The notes below the pieces were generated by a model. That model searched no databases. It was not told the origin of the DNA and saw only the letters and a program-made list of their open reading frames with translations. A stretch of DNA of 64,000 nucleotides from Bacillota bacterium (GTDB lineage Bacteria; Bacillota; Clostridia; Christensenellales; SZUA-584). The stretch is taken from the NCBI GenBank assembly GCA_023460085.1, contig JAEWRI010000044.1, positions 124,001 through 188,000 on the forward strand. Direction: 5' to 3'. Below are positions 8,319-21,100 of the stretch, in pieces. Each line of letters opens with the position of its first letter. The first letter of the stretch is position 1. Made by a program: the position numbers and the translations under genes.

Positions 8319-8968
8319 AGAGCATCTTGAACTCTTTCAGTTATCAGATGTTTGTAAGATTCATTAACATCTTTCCAATCAATATCCCAATTCTCAAAGC
8401 ATTCAGCCGCTTCTCTTGATACTAAAAATGGTATTCTGCGTTGAATAAGGGCAGGAATAAAATATATATAAGCATCATAATCCTCGTCATAGTCTACAGC
8501 AAAAAGTCCCCAACATTGGTTTATAAATGGGTCGATTACATTAAATATAAATTCTAAAGTTTGACCTGATACATCTATTGAATGCGGAGGCGAAAAATGT
8601 TGTATTCCGTTTCTTAACTTCCCAAATTTTTTGAATCTTTCAATTTCCGGTACGGTAATACCAGTTGTCGCCCAAAGCCTATCAGGAAGATCGTTCCACT
8701 CAATAGTTTTCCCTTTTTCAAATAAAGTTTTAATCGATAGTTCCTCGGCAGATTCTTTTGGCAAATTCTCGAAAATGAGCAAAGGATGTTCTTGCGCTAT
8801 TCTTGCTTTAATCAAGATTTCAGCGGCATGCGCCGCTTGTAATACCGAAAACTCCGCCCAAGCACCATTTTCTATATCAAGATAGGCAGAATGGCGATTA
8901 GCATGGGCTAAGGCACATAACCCCAATTCTCTCATGTGCTGCCAAATACCAGTGAGTTGAGGATTCAT
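8309..8968 (-). CDS. HEPN-like hypothetical protein
   Basis: A 219-residue protein of unknown function. It is helix-rich and contains RNGIQH near residue 129, which fits the Rx4H signature of HEPN domains (RNases and nucleotide-modifying enzymes of toxin-antitoxin, abortive-infection and CRISPR systems). The preceding helix AHAAEILIKARIA also resembles the HEPN core. No nucleotidyltransferase (MNT) antitoxin partner lies beside it. Base composition is strikingly AT-rich compared with neighbours above 60 percent GC, which suggests horizontal acquisition. Start is ATG 8968, or ATG 8974 two codons earlier; GGAG lies 10 or 4 bases upstream respectively. The RNase role is an inference from one motif. 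Confidence 0.7.
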   Translation of the reverse strand: MNPQLTGIWQHMRELGLCALAHANRHSAYLDIENGAWAEFSVLQAAHAAEILIKARIAQEHPLLIFENLPKESAEELSIKTLFEKGKTIEWNDLPDRLWATTGITVPEIERFKKFGKLRNGIQHFSPPHSIDVSGQTLEFIFNVIDPFINQCWGLFAVDYDEDYDAYIYFIPALIQRRIPFLVSREAAECFENWDIDWKDVNESYKHLITERVQDALII

Positions 8969-9127
8969 ATGCATACGTCTCCTTTTGATAATTTTCTTTA
9001 TTATGTAATCCAAGAGAGTCTATGACTCATCTTTAATTTCAAGTGTCCCTAGATAACTTACTGATCGCAACCTGCATGGAACAGAAAGTCGTTGCTCTAA
9101 AACGACTACTATTAATTTGATCAGGGT

Positions 9128-9162
9128 AAAAAGAGGACAGAGCTTGTCACCCTGTCCCCTCT
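9128..9162 (-). terminator. Rho-independent terminator of the giant surface-protein gene
   Basis: On the minus strand AGAGGGGACAG pairs with CTGTCCTCT (two-base bulge) and is followed by TTTTT. It lies 15 bases after the stop codon. Confidence 0.75.
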
Positions 9163-9176
9163 CCGTCATTCCCGCG

Positions 9177-12100
9177 TCAGTCCACCCAGCGCTCTATCTG
9201 CGCCGTGAAGCGATCGTCCGCATCCTCCGGCACCTGAGTTCTCAACAGCTCCGTGCCCTCCTGCTCCACGATCAGCGTCTTGCCGCGCATACGCTTCGTG
9301 AAGGCTTTGCTCAGCGTGACGGTGCCGCTCGCACCGCCTCGCGCGGTCTGCCTGCTCACCGATACGATTACCTCATCCTTCCGGCGTTTCAGCCTGCGCG
9401 TGCTTCTCAGCGCCTTTTCGCCCTCCGCGGCGTATACCGTCACCGTTACGTTGCGCCAGAACAGCAGCAGCAGCAACAGCAGCAGTCCAAACCCTGCGGG
9501 CGCCCAGGCGTACCAGCGCAGTCCCGCCGTTGCGGGCTTCCACTGACCGGACGCGATCTCCTCATCGGTGATCGTGATCTCCATCGTGGTAATGTTGCCT
9601 TCTTCATCCATCACTTCGATGATGTAGGTGCCCGGCTCCACGCCTTCCAGCGTGAGCGTATCCGTCCACTCGCCGCCCGGCAGACGCACCTTCACCGCAG
9701 TCTCCGCCACATCCGTTACGTCCACGGTAACGTCGCCCACCGGAGGCTCTTCCGCGGGCTCTTCTCCGGTTCCCGGGTTCTCCTCCAGCGCGACGATGAA
9801 CGGACCGAAGGTCTCGTTGGCCGTGATATTCGCCGCGTTGCGCGCGTAGGCGTGAATATAGTACGTTCCCGCCTCCGCGAACTCTATTGCGCCCGTGTAG
9901 CTCTTGTACGCCCCGCCGTAGGTGGGGCTCGTGCTTACGGCATATCCCTTTGCGGTAATCTCAGACTCGCCGTCCGTGAAGCTCAGCGTGGCCGACAGCG
10001 GGTTCGGCGAGGTATCGCCGATGCTGTAGCTGCCGCTGTCGCACGTGATCACAGGCGCGGACTCGTCGATGCCTTCCACCTTCACGGTGAAGTTTGTCAC
10101 GTTGCCCGCCACATCGTACAGCTTGAACGCGTATTCTCCGTTGCCGCCCGCCTTCCAGCTGACGCTGGACGCTGCCTGCGCTTTGGAGCCGTCCGGCAGT
10201 ATCAGGTAGCTGTTACCGCTGCCGCCCGGATCACCCTTCAGCGTCAGCACTATCTGCGCCGCCGGGCCGGATACTGTTACGCTGGATCCCGGAACAGATG
10301 GTGCCTGCTTATCAACACGCGCCAGATACCCTCCAAATTCGTTCATGTTCGCGAACTCGTCTGTCGCGCGCACATACACCGTATGTACACCTGAGGTCAC
10401 CACATAGTTGTCCGCTATCCGGAACACCTTGTCCTCTATGGAGTAGCTGAACAGCACCGCGGAAGCATCCTCTACCGAAACCGCCGTCACCGTCACACTC
10501 TGATTCGTCCACGTGCCTGCGACGTACGGCCTTCCGTCCGCCGTCTTCATCGTCACCAGAATATTCCTCGGGATTTCCTTATCCACTTCCACCTTGCCCG
10601 AATAACCATAATCGCTCGTGAACTCCGCGTCCGACGCGTTTACGCGGAACTGCAGATCCGTGATGCTCGTCAGCGTTTCGGGTATATCGAAGTTATATTC
10701 GGTATCCGTCATCCCTTCCTGCACCACATGCCACGCGGAGCCGTCGTAGTACTCCAGTGTATAGCCCAGCACATCGCCATCGATGTCGAAACCGCTCCAC
10801 GTCACGTTTACGGTGGATGCTCCGCCGTACCGCTCACCGCCCTCCGGGGTATGCACCACCGGCGTCTCTGGCGGGTCGTTGACGCTCCGCACCGTCACCG
10901 TCACCGTACTCTGCGCGGTTCCGCCGTGCCCGTCGGACATCGTATACGTAAAGCTGTCCTCGCCCGCAAACCGGTCGTTCGGCGTATAGGTGATCTTGCC
11001 GTCCGTAATGACTGCCGTTCCGTGGCCCGGCGTACCCACGGCCGTAATGACAAAGTCGCTCTCCCTGTCCGGCGTTTTATTGAGCAGCTCGTCCGTATCC
11101 ACGTCCGTATCGTTATCCAGTACGTCGATGGTGACGGCATCCTCGTCGTCGGTGACGGCAACATCCTCCTCCGCTATCGGGTTGTCGTTCACCGGGCGAA
11201 CCGTAATGGTCACCGTACCGGTATCGGTCAGCACACCGTCGCTCACCGTATAGGTAAAGCTGTCCGTACCGTTGAAATCGGCAATCGGCGTGTATACAAT
11301 CTTCCCTTCCAGAATCACCGCACTGCCATGCCCCGGCGTACCCACGCCGGTGAGCGTAATCGCGGCCTGGGGTATCACGTTGAGCGTCACGCTCGTATCC
11401 ACGTCCATGTCGCCGTCCAACACATCCACCGTAACCTGTGCGTCTTCGTTCAGCGATGCCTCGTCCTCGTCCGCCACCGGGGCGTCGTTGACCGCCGACA
11501 CCGTCACTGTGATGATGCCGGTGTCGCTGTCATCCGCTTCATCCGTCACGGTATAGGTAAAGCTGTCCGTGCCGTTCCAATCGGCATCCGGCGTATAGGT
11601 GATGACCGTACCCGAGACCGACACGCTGCCGTGCGCGGGGCCGTCGCCCGCTTCCACCGTTACTGTAAGGCTGTCCCCGTTGATCGCGGTATCCGCATCG
11701 CCGATATGCGTGCTCACGTCCAGACCTTTGGGCGTATCCTCGCTGGTCGAGTCGGAGAAGTCCCCCGCGGTCGGGGCATCGTTGACCGCCTCGATGGTGA
11801 TGGTAATCACCGCCTCGTCCGTTACGCCTTCCTCATCGCACATCTGATAGCCTACCGTAAAACTGCCGTTCCAGTTCGTTTCGGGGACGAACGTCACCGT
11901 TCCGTCCATCAGGCCGGTCAGCGTTCCGTGCAGGCCGCTGGTATCCATCGTAAACCCGACAAAGCTCAGCGAATCACCGGGGTCCGGGTCCGTATCGTTG
12001 TCCAGCACATTCACCGAAGCCGTATTGTCCTCTTTTGCGGACGCGCTGTCGTCCGCTGCGACAGGGGGGTCGTTTTCACCGCCTACCGTCACCGTAACCG

Positions 12101-15100
12101 TACCCTCGTCACTGCCGCCATGGCCGTCGAGTATGAAATACGTAAATGTATCGGTACCCGCCCAGTCTTCATCCGGCGTGTAAGCCACTTTTTCACCCGC
12201 CAATTCGATATCCCCGTGCAGGGGATACGTGACGCCGTCGAGTGAAATGCTGAAATCGTCGCGACTGTGCAGTGTACCCTTGTTCAGCGTATCGTCCGTG
12301 TCTACGTCGGTATCGTTCGCCAGCACGTCTATCTCGATGGCAGTCTCCTCTTCCGTCGTCTCACCGTTCGCGACGGCCACCGGGTTGTCGTTTACCTGCG
12401 TTACCGTCACCGTAACGACGCCCTTGCCCTGCGCCTCGCCGTCGGTCACGAAGTACTCGAAGGAATCCGGCCCGTTATAATCCGCCTCGGGCGTATATTG
12501 GATGACACCGTACGCCGTGATCTCCGCGGTGCCGTGCGAAGGGCCTGCCGCCCCTGTCAGCGTGATGTCCAGTACCTCCGCGTCCGGATCTGCGTTCAAG
12601 CTCCCGTCCTGGTCGACGTCCGTATCCCCCTCCAGCACATTGATCGCCTTCGCGGTGTCCTCCGCCGTCGTCAGGGTCTCGTCATCCGCCACCGGGGCGT
12701 CGTTCACCTGCGTTACCGTCACCGAGATCGTGCCCGTATCCGCCGCGTCCTTGCTGTCCTTTACGGTGTAGACGAAGGTGTCCGTCCCGTTCCAGTCATC
12801 GCCCGGGGTGTAAACGATGTCGCCGCCCACCACTTCGGCGGTGCCGTGCGCCGCCTGTGTCGTAATCGTGACACCAAGAACATCCGCGTTCGTCGCGATA
12901 TCCACGTCGTGCGTCAAATCCGCCCATGCCACCGTATAGCTTGTATCCTCTTCAATGGTGGCGGAATCGTTGTCGCCTACAGGCGCGTCGTTTACCGCAG
13001 CGACATCCACTTTGAACGTATAGTCCGTATAGCCGTCGGGGTTGCCGTCGGAAACACGCAGCGTAATATTCGCCGTACCGTTCTGATTATTCTTTGGATC
13101 GACTATCACGGTGCGCGCGCCGCCGATGCCCGCGGTTACGCTGACATCGGTGGTGGCTACCAGCGTCGGGTTGCTGCTGCTGTACACAGTCACACTGAGG
13201 CTGGCTGCCGCCGTCTCTACGTCCGATACGCTGAAATCTCCGCTGCCATTCGCGAGGTCTTCCGTCAGCTCCATATCCGCCGGTTTCGTCACAAATACCG
13301 GCAGGTCATTTACGCTGTTAACCGTCACCGTGACCGTACCCTGGGCGCTGCCGCCGTGGCCATCCAGTATGAAATAGGTAAACGTGTCGATGCCGAACCA
13401 GTTCCCATCCGGCGTATAAAGCACCTCGCCGCTGACCACATCAATATCTCCATGAAGCGGCTCGGTAATGAAATCCAGCGATATGGTGAAGTCGTCCCGG
13501 CTGTGCTGCGTATGCTTGTTCAGCGTACTGTTCGTGTCCACATCGGTGTCATTGCCAAGCACGTCAATGGAAACGGGGGTATCCTCGTCGGTTTGAGGCG
13601 TATCATTCACGGCCACCGGGGCATCGTTCACCTGTGTCACCGTCACCGATACATGCCCTTCATCCCTCGCTTCACCATCCGTCACGTAGTAGGTGAACGA
13701 ATCGGGGCCGTTGTAATTCGCCGCGGGCGTATACTTAAGCTTGCCGTCCGCAATCACGACGGCGCCGTGCAGGGGTGCCGTGGCCCCCGACAGCGATATG
13801 CTCAGCGTTTCCGCCCCGGGGTACTCGTTGAGAACGGAGTCCTGGTCTATGTCCGTATCGCCGTCCAGAACATCGATGGTAATGGGCGTATCCTCCGCCG
13901 TTGTCTCCACCTCGTCGTCCGCCACGGGCGCGTCGTTCACCTGCGTTACCGCGACCGTCACCGTCGCGGTATTGCTGGGCTCGCCCGACGCGTCCTCAAT
14001 GCTGTAGGTAAACGTCACCGGGCCGTTATAGTTTGTGATGGGCTGGATATATACGCCGCTGCCGTCCTCCGCTTTGGTAATCTCCGCGTTGGGGTCGGTA
14101 TCCGTCACAGACGACACGATGATGAACTCCGTTTCCCAGTTGGTTTCAAGGTCGTTGTCGGTATCGTTGTCCAGCACATCGAGGAAGGTCTTCGCATCCT
14201 CCGGCGCGTTCAATGTATCGTTGTTCGCCACAGGCGCTTCATTGACGTTATTGACGATGAACGTGAAGCTCGCCGTTCCTTCATCGGTTCCGTCATCCGC
14301 CGTAATCGTGATCAGCGTCGTGCCATTCCACTTGCGGTAAGGCTGCACGTCGATGGTGCGGTTGCTGGTCGTACCGTCATCGATATGCAGGCCGTTCAGC
14401 ACCAGTATCGCGTTTTCGCTTGCCGCGGACAGCGTCAGCGTGGCTACTTCGTTATCCACATCCGTTACGGTAAACGCGATGTCGTTAAGCGCCACGCTCT
14501 CGTACGTGGAGAAGCTCGTCCCGCCCGTCATCGTCACCACCGGCGCGTCGTTCACCGGTATAACCGTGATATCCACGCGGAAGGTGTAGTCCTTATTGCT
14601 GAAGGAGTCATGCATCGTATAGGTAAACCAGTCGTCCTCGTTGCTGTCCTGCGCCGTCTTGTAAAACACCGACTTGCCATCCTCCGCAACGCGTGCGGTG
14701 CCGTGGGAAGCCTGCGTGGCAATCGCCGTAATCGCGAGCTGCTCCGGGTTGGTGCTGTAGTCCGGGTCGTCGTTGGCAAGCACATCCAGCTCCGTTTCAA
14801 TATCCTCGGTTACCTCATACACATCGTTGGAACCCGACGGTTCGTCGTCCACGGAATCCACCGTCACGGAGAATGTAACCTGATCGACTGCGCCTTTGGA
14901 ATCTTTCACCGTCAGCGTAATGCGGGCCGTGCCGAACGCGTTTGCCGCCGGTATGGCCTGTACCGTGCGCTCCGCGCCGGTGCCGCCTTCCGGGTTGAGC
15001 ACGGTGATGCTGGACAGCGGGAACAGTACCGTGTTGTCGCAGGCCTTCGTGACGGTGAGCGTATCGTCGTCGTCCTCCTCATCGGTCACGGTAAACGAGA

Positions 15101-18100
15101 TCACGCCCGTGCCGACATCCGAATCCTCCGGTATCCCCGTCACGTCCTCAATGGGATCGGTAATCACCGGCGCGTCGTTCTCCGGCGTCACCGTCACCGT
15201 CACGGTAGATCCGGAAGTCGCGCCCGAGGCATCCTTCATGGTATAGGTAAAGCTGTCGGTATAAACGGCGGTCGCCGGGAGATCCGCGTCAGGCGTATAC
15301 ACCGCTTTGTTGCCCTCAATTCCCACCGTCCCGTAGGTGGCGTTGCTGACAGTCAACAGCGTCAGCGTATCGCCCTCGTTATCGGTATCCACGTCGTCAT
15401 TTTCCAGCACGTCGATCTCCACCGGCGTATTCTCGCCTGTCTCGGCGGTATCGGGCTGAGCATTCGGATTGTCGTTCTGCGCGCTCACCGTCACTGTAAA
15501 GGTGTATTCGGAATAGCCGCCGTCCAAGTCCGTCACGCGCAGCTTGATTTTCGCCGTGCCGTTCTTGTTGTCATTGGGGTTCACCGTCACCGTGCGCACG
15601 CCGTCCGTGCCCCCGATGATCGCCACGTCCCCCGAATCCACCAGCGCGGTATTGGTGCTGCTTATCAACGTCACGGTAAGGCTGGCCGCCGCTGTTTCCA
15701 CATCGCCCACCGTAAATCCGCTGCTGCCGTTATCGCCATCCTCCGTCAGCGCCATGTCCGCCGGATTGGATACAAACACCGGCACATCGTTGACAGGGTT
15801 CACCGTCATCGTGATGGTGAACTCCACTTCGACGCCGCCCGCGTCCCTTACGGTATAGTTGAAGACTTCCGTCTCTTCCGCCGTGGTGAACCAGTTGCTG
15901 TCGGGCGTATATTCGATGCTCTTGCCATCCCCGGCGATGGACGCCAAGCCATGCGCCGGATCGTCCACATCGATGATGAGTACATCCTCCAGTGCGGGAT
16001 TCGTCGTCTCGTCGATATCGATACCGTCCGGCAGCGTTATCGTCGCGGCAATATCCTCGTCCGTCGCCTCGGAGATATTGCCGTTGGCGGGCGCGTCGTT
16101 CTTCGGATTCACCGTCATCGTCACCGTCGCGGTATCCTTCTCGCCGTCGCTGTCCTTTATCGTATAACTGAATGAGTCGGTACCGTTATAGTTTCCGGCG
16201 GGTGCGTATAGTACGCCGCCCTCCACGATGGATGCGGTGCCGTGCGCGGGCGCAGTAACCGCAATTACCGTCAGCGTGTCGCCGTATGCGGAATCGGCAT
16301 CTGTGTCATTGGCCGTCACCGGAACGACGACGGTGCTGTCCTCATCCACCGTATCCGTGTCGTTCACCGCGTCCGGCTTGTCGTTTATCGGCGTCACCGT
16401 CACATTCACCGTACCCGTGGCGCTCTTGTTACCGTCGCTGACGGTGATATCGAAGCTGTCCGTGCCGGAAAAGTTGGCGGCGGGGGTATAGGTATAGCTG
16501 CCGCCCGCGTTCACCACCACGCTGCCATGCTCAGGTCCGGTGCTTCCGGCGCTGAAGGTCAGCGCGTCGTTTTCCGCATCCGTCGCGGTGGCAGTGCCCG
16601 ATACGGGCTTGTCTTCGGTCGTCGTTACGTCCGTGGTCTTGATCTTCGGCGCGTCATTCACGGGGGCGATCGTGATGTTCCATTGCACCGTGGTGACGAG
16701 CGCGCCGTCCGACACCTTGAACTGCACCGGCACCACACCGTATTTGTCCTCCAGCGGCGTCACGGTGATCACCTTCTGTCCGTACTCGTTGGTGGACAGC
16801 ACGATGCCCGTGTTCGCGATTACCGTTTTGTCCTTGGAGTCAATCGTAATGATGAGGCTCGACGCCGCGGTCTCCGCGTCCCCCACCGTGAACAGGAATG
16901 ACTCCGTGGTATCCTCGTCCATCTCCCATTCGCCCGCGTCCTCCGGATACTTCGCAATCTCCGGGGCATCGTTGACGGCCTTGACGGAAACCGTAACCGT
17001 AGCCGTATCCGTCCCTTCGTGTCCGTCGCTGATGGTATATGTGAAGCTATCGGAGCCGTTATAGTCTTTGATCGGGGTGTACACGATATTCGTTCCGCTG
17101 ATGACGGCGGTGCCGTGGGAAGGATCCGATACGGCGGTAATAGACAACGTATCGCCCTCGGCATCGCTGTCGTTGGTCAGTACCGCGATGGTCGCGTCGT
17201 CATCCTCGTTTGTCGCTGCCGTATCGTTTTCCGCGCGCGGCGGGTCGTTCATTGCGTTCACCGTGACCGTCACGTCGGCGGTATCCGTTTCGCCGCCCGC
17301 GTCCATGACGGTATAGCGGAACGTCGCGACGCCGTTATAGTCGCCGTCCGCGCTGTAGGTGACGGTGCCGTCGCCGTTGTTCTTCACCGTACCTTCGGAG
17401 ATATCGGTGATCGCTATCACCTTCAGCGTGCCGGGTTCCACGTCGGTATCGTTGTCCGTAAGGTCAATGGTCACGCTGGTCTCGTCATCCGTATCCCCCG
17501 CGACCTCATCCACTGCGGCAGTATCGTCCGCCGCCACAGGGGAATCGTTCACCGGCTGAACCGTCAGCTTAAACTGCTCCTGCGCACTGAGCTCCCCGTC
17601 GCTTGCGACGACAGTGATGATGGCGCTGCCGTACGCGTTGGCGGCAGGCGTCAGCGTAATCTTCATCTCATCGCCGGAAACGTGTGCAATCGAGATGTTG
17701 GCGTTGGGAATCAGCGCCGTGTTGCCGGAGGTAATCGTATAGTGGGACGCCTCGGAGAGGTCGTTGTCCACATCCGTCACGGTCAGCGTAACCTCCTTGG
17801 GCGTATCCTCCTTCGTCGTCTGGTAATAGTCAAGGTCCAAAATCTCCGGTTGATCGTTCACCCCGACAACGGTAAGGTATGCTGTCTGGGTGGCCGACTT
17901 CGCCGTGTCCGTCACGTCCGTTACGGTAAAGACAAAGCTGTCGCCGCCGTAATAATCCGCGTCGGGCGTATACGTAATCGTGCCGTCTTCGTTCACCACC
18001 GCGGTTCCGTTTGCCGGGCCGTCGCCGTCCGCGATGGAAACCTGCAGCGTATCACCGTCGACATCGCTTTCGGACGTCACCACGGAGAAAGTAACCTCCG

Positions 18101-21100
18101 TATCTTCATACAGCGTGCGGCTGACCACCGCGGGCACGGGGTCGTCGTCCACGGGGCTCACCGTCAGCCGGACGGTTTTCTCTGCCGCCGCCATGCCGTC
18201 GCTTACGCCCACGACGATATCGACAGCGCCGTTGGCGTTCTCCGCGGGTACGGCAGTGACCACCGCCTGACCTGTGGTACGGTTCACCGAAATGGCCAGC
18301 GTCAGCGCCACCGGAGAAGTGCTGTCGGCATTCTCCGCATACGCGTAGAAATAGAGGCTGCTGTCCGTGTTGTCCACGTCGCTGAACGTAACGGTAAAGC
18401 TGGCACCCGCGCTGTCCTCGGCGCACGAAGCCGTTGCGGAATCGCTTTCTATCACCGGCGCGTCGTTGACGGGATACAGGCGGATGTGGAAGGAGCCGTC
18501 CGCGCTCTCGCCGCCGCCCGCCACGGTGTAGTCGATCCACACGTCGCCGTTCGCGTCCTTCTTGGGCGTAAAGCACACCGTGTTGCAGTCCACCACCGCC
18601 AGCGTGCCCAGCGCCGTGGTGTCGTGCAGCTCCAGCGTGTAGGTAACCTCGTTGGGGTTATAGATGGACAGATCGAAGGTGAACGCCGGATCGTCCTCGT
18701 AGCAGTCGATATAATCGTGGTAGGTATACAGCGAGCTGTTGAAATCGATGCCGATATACAGCTTCGCGTCGGTATACAGGCAATCTCCCGTCATCGTATC
18801 CCGGTCGATAATGCGGTAGGTCAGTTCGTCCGCGCCGTTATCGTTGGGGGAAACCTCTGTGCGGGTATACGTAATTTTTCCAGTTGCGGCGTCCATCTCC
18901 GCTTCGCCGTAGCTCGGCCCGGAAACGATCTCGTACAGGCGCACTGTGTCGCCGTCCGGGTCATAGTCTCCCGAGAGTACATTCACCGTCGCCGTCGCGC
19001 TCGCATCCACGGCGTTGGGCAGCTCCACCCAGTTGCTGTAATTGACGGGCGCGTCGTTGACGGGCGTTACCATAATGGTGACCGCGCCGATATCCGAGCT
19101 CTGCCCGTCCGTCACGCTGTAGGAGAGCACCTCCGTGCCGTTCCAGTTGCCGTACGGCACATAGACATAATCCCCGCCGCTGCGGTAGAGGTAGCCGTGC
19201 GCGGGCCAGGCCATGCCGTTCACCCAGATGGTATCTCCCTCGGGATCACTGTCGTTGGCAGCCAGCTTCAGCGTTACGCTGCTGTCCTCCTCCAGCAAAT
19301 ACACATCGTTAACCGCGTTGGGCGCGTCGTTGGTGGCATAAACCGTCAGCCAGAACGAAGCGCTGTCGGTATTGCCGGTGCTGTCCGTAGCAGTCACCGT
19401 GATCTGCGACGTGCCGCTTCCATCCTTAACCGGTTTTAGTGTCAGCGTAAATTTGCCCCCGCCCAAAACCGTTACGACGGTGTTCACATCGTAATCCACC
19501 GGCAGCAGGTCGGTGTTGGAGGAGGATACGGTGAGAACGGATTCGTCGCCCAGATCCTCGTCGGTTACCGTGATGGAGATGGGGCTTGTGGTGCCGTCCT
19601 CCAAAACGTACTGCGCGGCGATTTCGCTGAGCTCGGGGGCGTGCATCATGCTGTTTATCGTCAGCGTCACCGTTCCGGCTTCCGAAACGTTCGCGCCGTC
19701 TGTCACCTTGTAGCTGAATGTGCCGGTTCCCACCTCGCCGTTGGCGGCGCGATAGGTGAACTGCTGCGTCGTTTCATTGTACGTCAGCTGTCCGTTCAAC
19801 GAATACGGAAGCCAGCTGTCCAGCACCACCGTCAGCGGGTCCCCGTCGGCGTCGTGGTCGTTGCCCAGCACCGTAAACACCCTCCGCCCGGAAAGCGGCA
19901 CATAGATGTTATCGTCCATCGCGACGGGCGCGTCGGGTGTCGGGTTAATGGTAATCTGCAGCGGCTCGGAGCTTGCGGCAGATCCGTCGCTCACCGTCAC
20001 GGTAATCGTCGCGGTGCCGTTGGCGTCGAGCATCGGCGTAATCTTCAGCGTGCAGGTGCCGTCGCCGTTGTTGACGATGCTGAGCCCGTCCGGATCCACC
20101 TTGTCGGTGTCGCCGGAGGAAGCGCGCACCACCAGATCGGCGGCGTCCGTCTCCTTGTCGCTGATGGTGATGACGATGCCCGCGCTTACCGTGTCTTCAT
20201 CCGTAGAGAAAGGCCCGGCAGGCAGGGAGATGAGAGGCGCGTCGTTGACGGGCGTGGCCTTCAGCACGCACGTGCCGACAGCCGTGCCGCCCTTGCCGTC
20301 CGAAACGATATACGTGAAGCTGTCCGTGCCGTCGTAATCCTTTTTCGGCGTATACTGAAGAGTGTTGCCATCCAGCACTATCAGCGTGCCCACCGTCGTC
20401 GTGGTGCTGATGCCGCCGAAACTCAGCGTATCGCCGTCGATATCGGTATCATTCTTGATGAGGTCGGCGGTGTTGATGAGTACCGACGCGCTGTCCTCCG
20501 CATAGGTGACCTCATCCTGTTTGACTGTGGGCGCATCGTTGACATTGGAGATATGCAGCAGGAACGTCTTCGTGACCGACGCAAAACCGTCGCCCAGCGA
20601 AAGGCTTACCGTGACGTCGCCATAGGCGTTGGCTACGGGCGTAATCTTCAGCGTCACCGACGCGCTGCTGTCGCCCAGCCCGGATATGACGATGCCGCTG
20701 TCCTTCAGCAGCGTCTGCGTTTCGTCCATCGATACCGCCTGCAGCATCAGCGAGGCGGCTTCCGTTTCCGCGTCGTGCAGAGAGAATGTAATCTCCGCGT
20801 TCTTGCTGTCCTCCGCGATGGTATATTCCGTATTGAGGCTTTCGAAATAGGGCGCGTCCTCCGTGCCCTTCACCGTAACGGTAACGGTGCCCGTAGCCGT
20901 AAGGCCGCCGCCGTCCGTCACCACATAGGTAAAGGTGTCCTTGCCGAAGAAGTTCGTGGCCGGCGTGTAGCGCACTCCGGTTCCATCTATCACCGCCGTA
21001 CCATGCGCGCCGTTCGTAACGGAGTACAGCGAAATTACGCCGTCCGGGGTATCATCTCCGTCGATGTCCGTATCGTTTGCGATGACATCAATCAGTACGG

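Noticed and set aside
12267..16175. A 1,302-codon plus-strand frame opposite the giant gene (also 9117-10394, 17019-19439, 19641-21806)
   Set aside because: Frames on the opposite strand arise from codon bias and repeat structure of the real gene. They have no ribosome sites, give Arg/His-rich low-complexity products and match no family.
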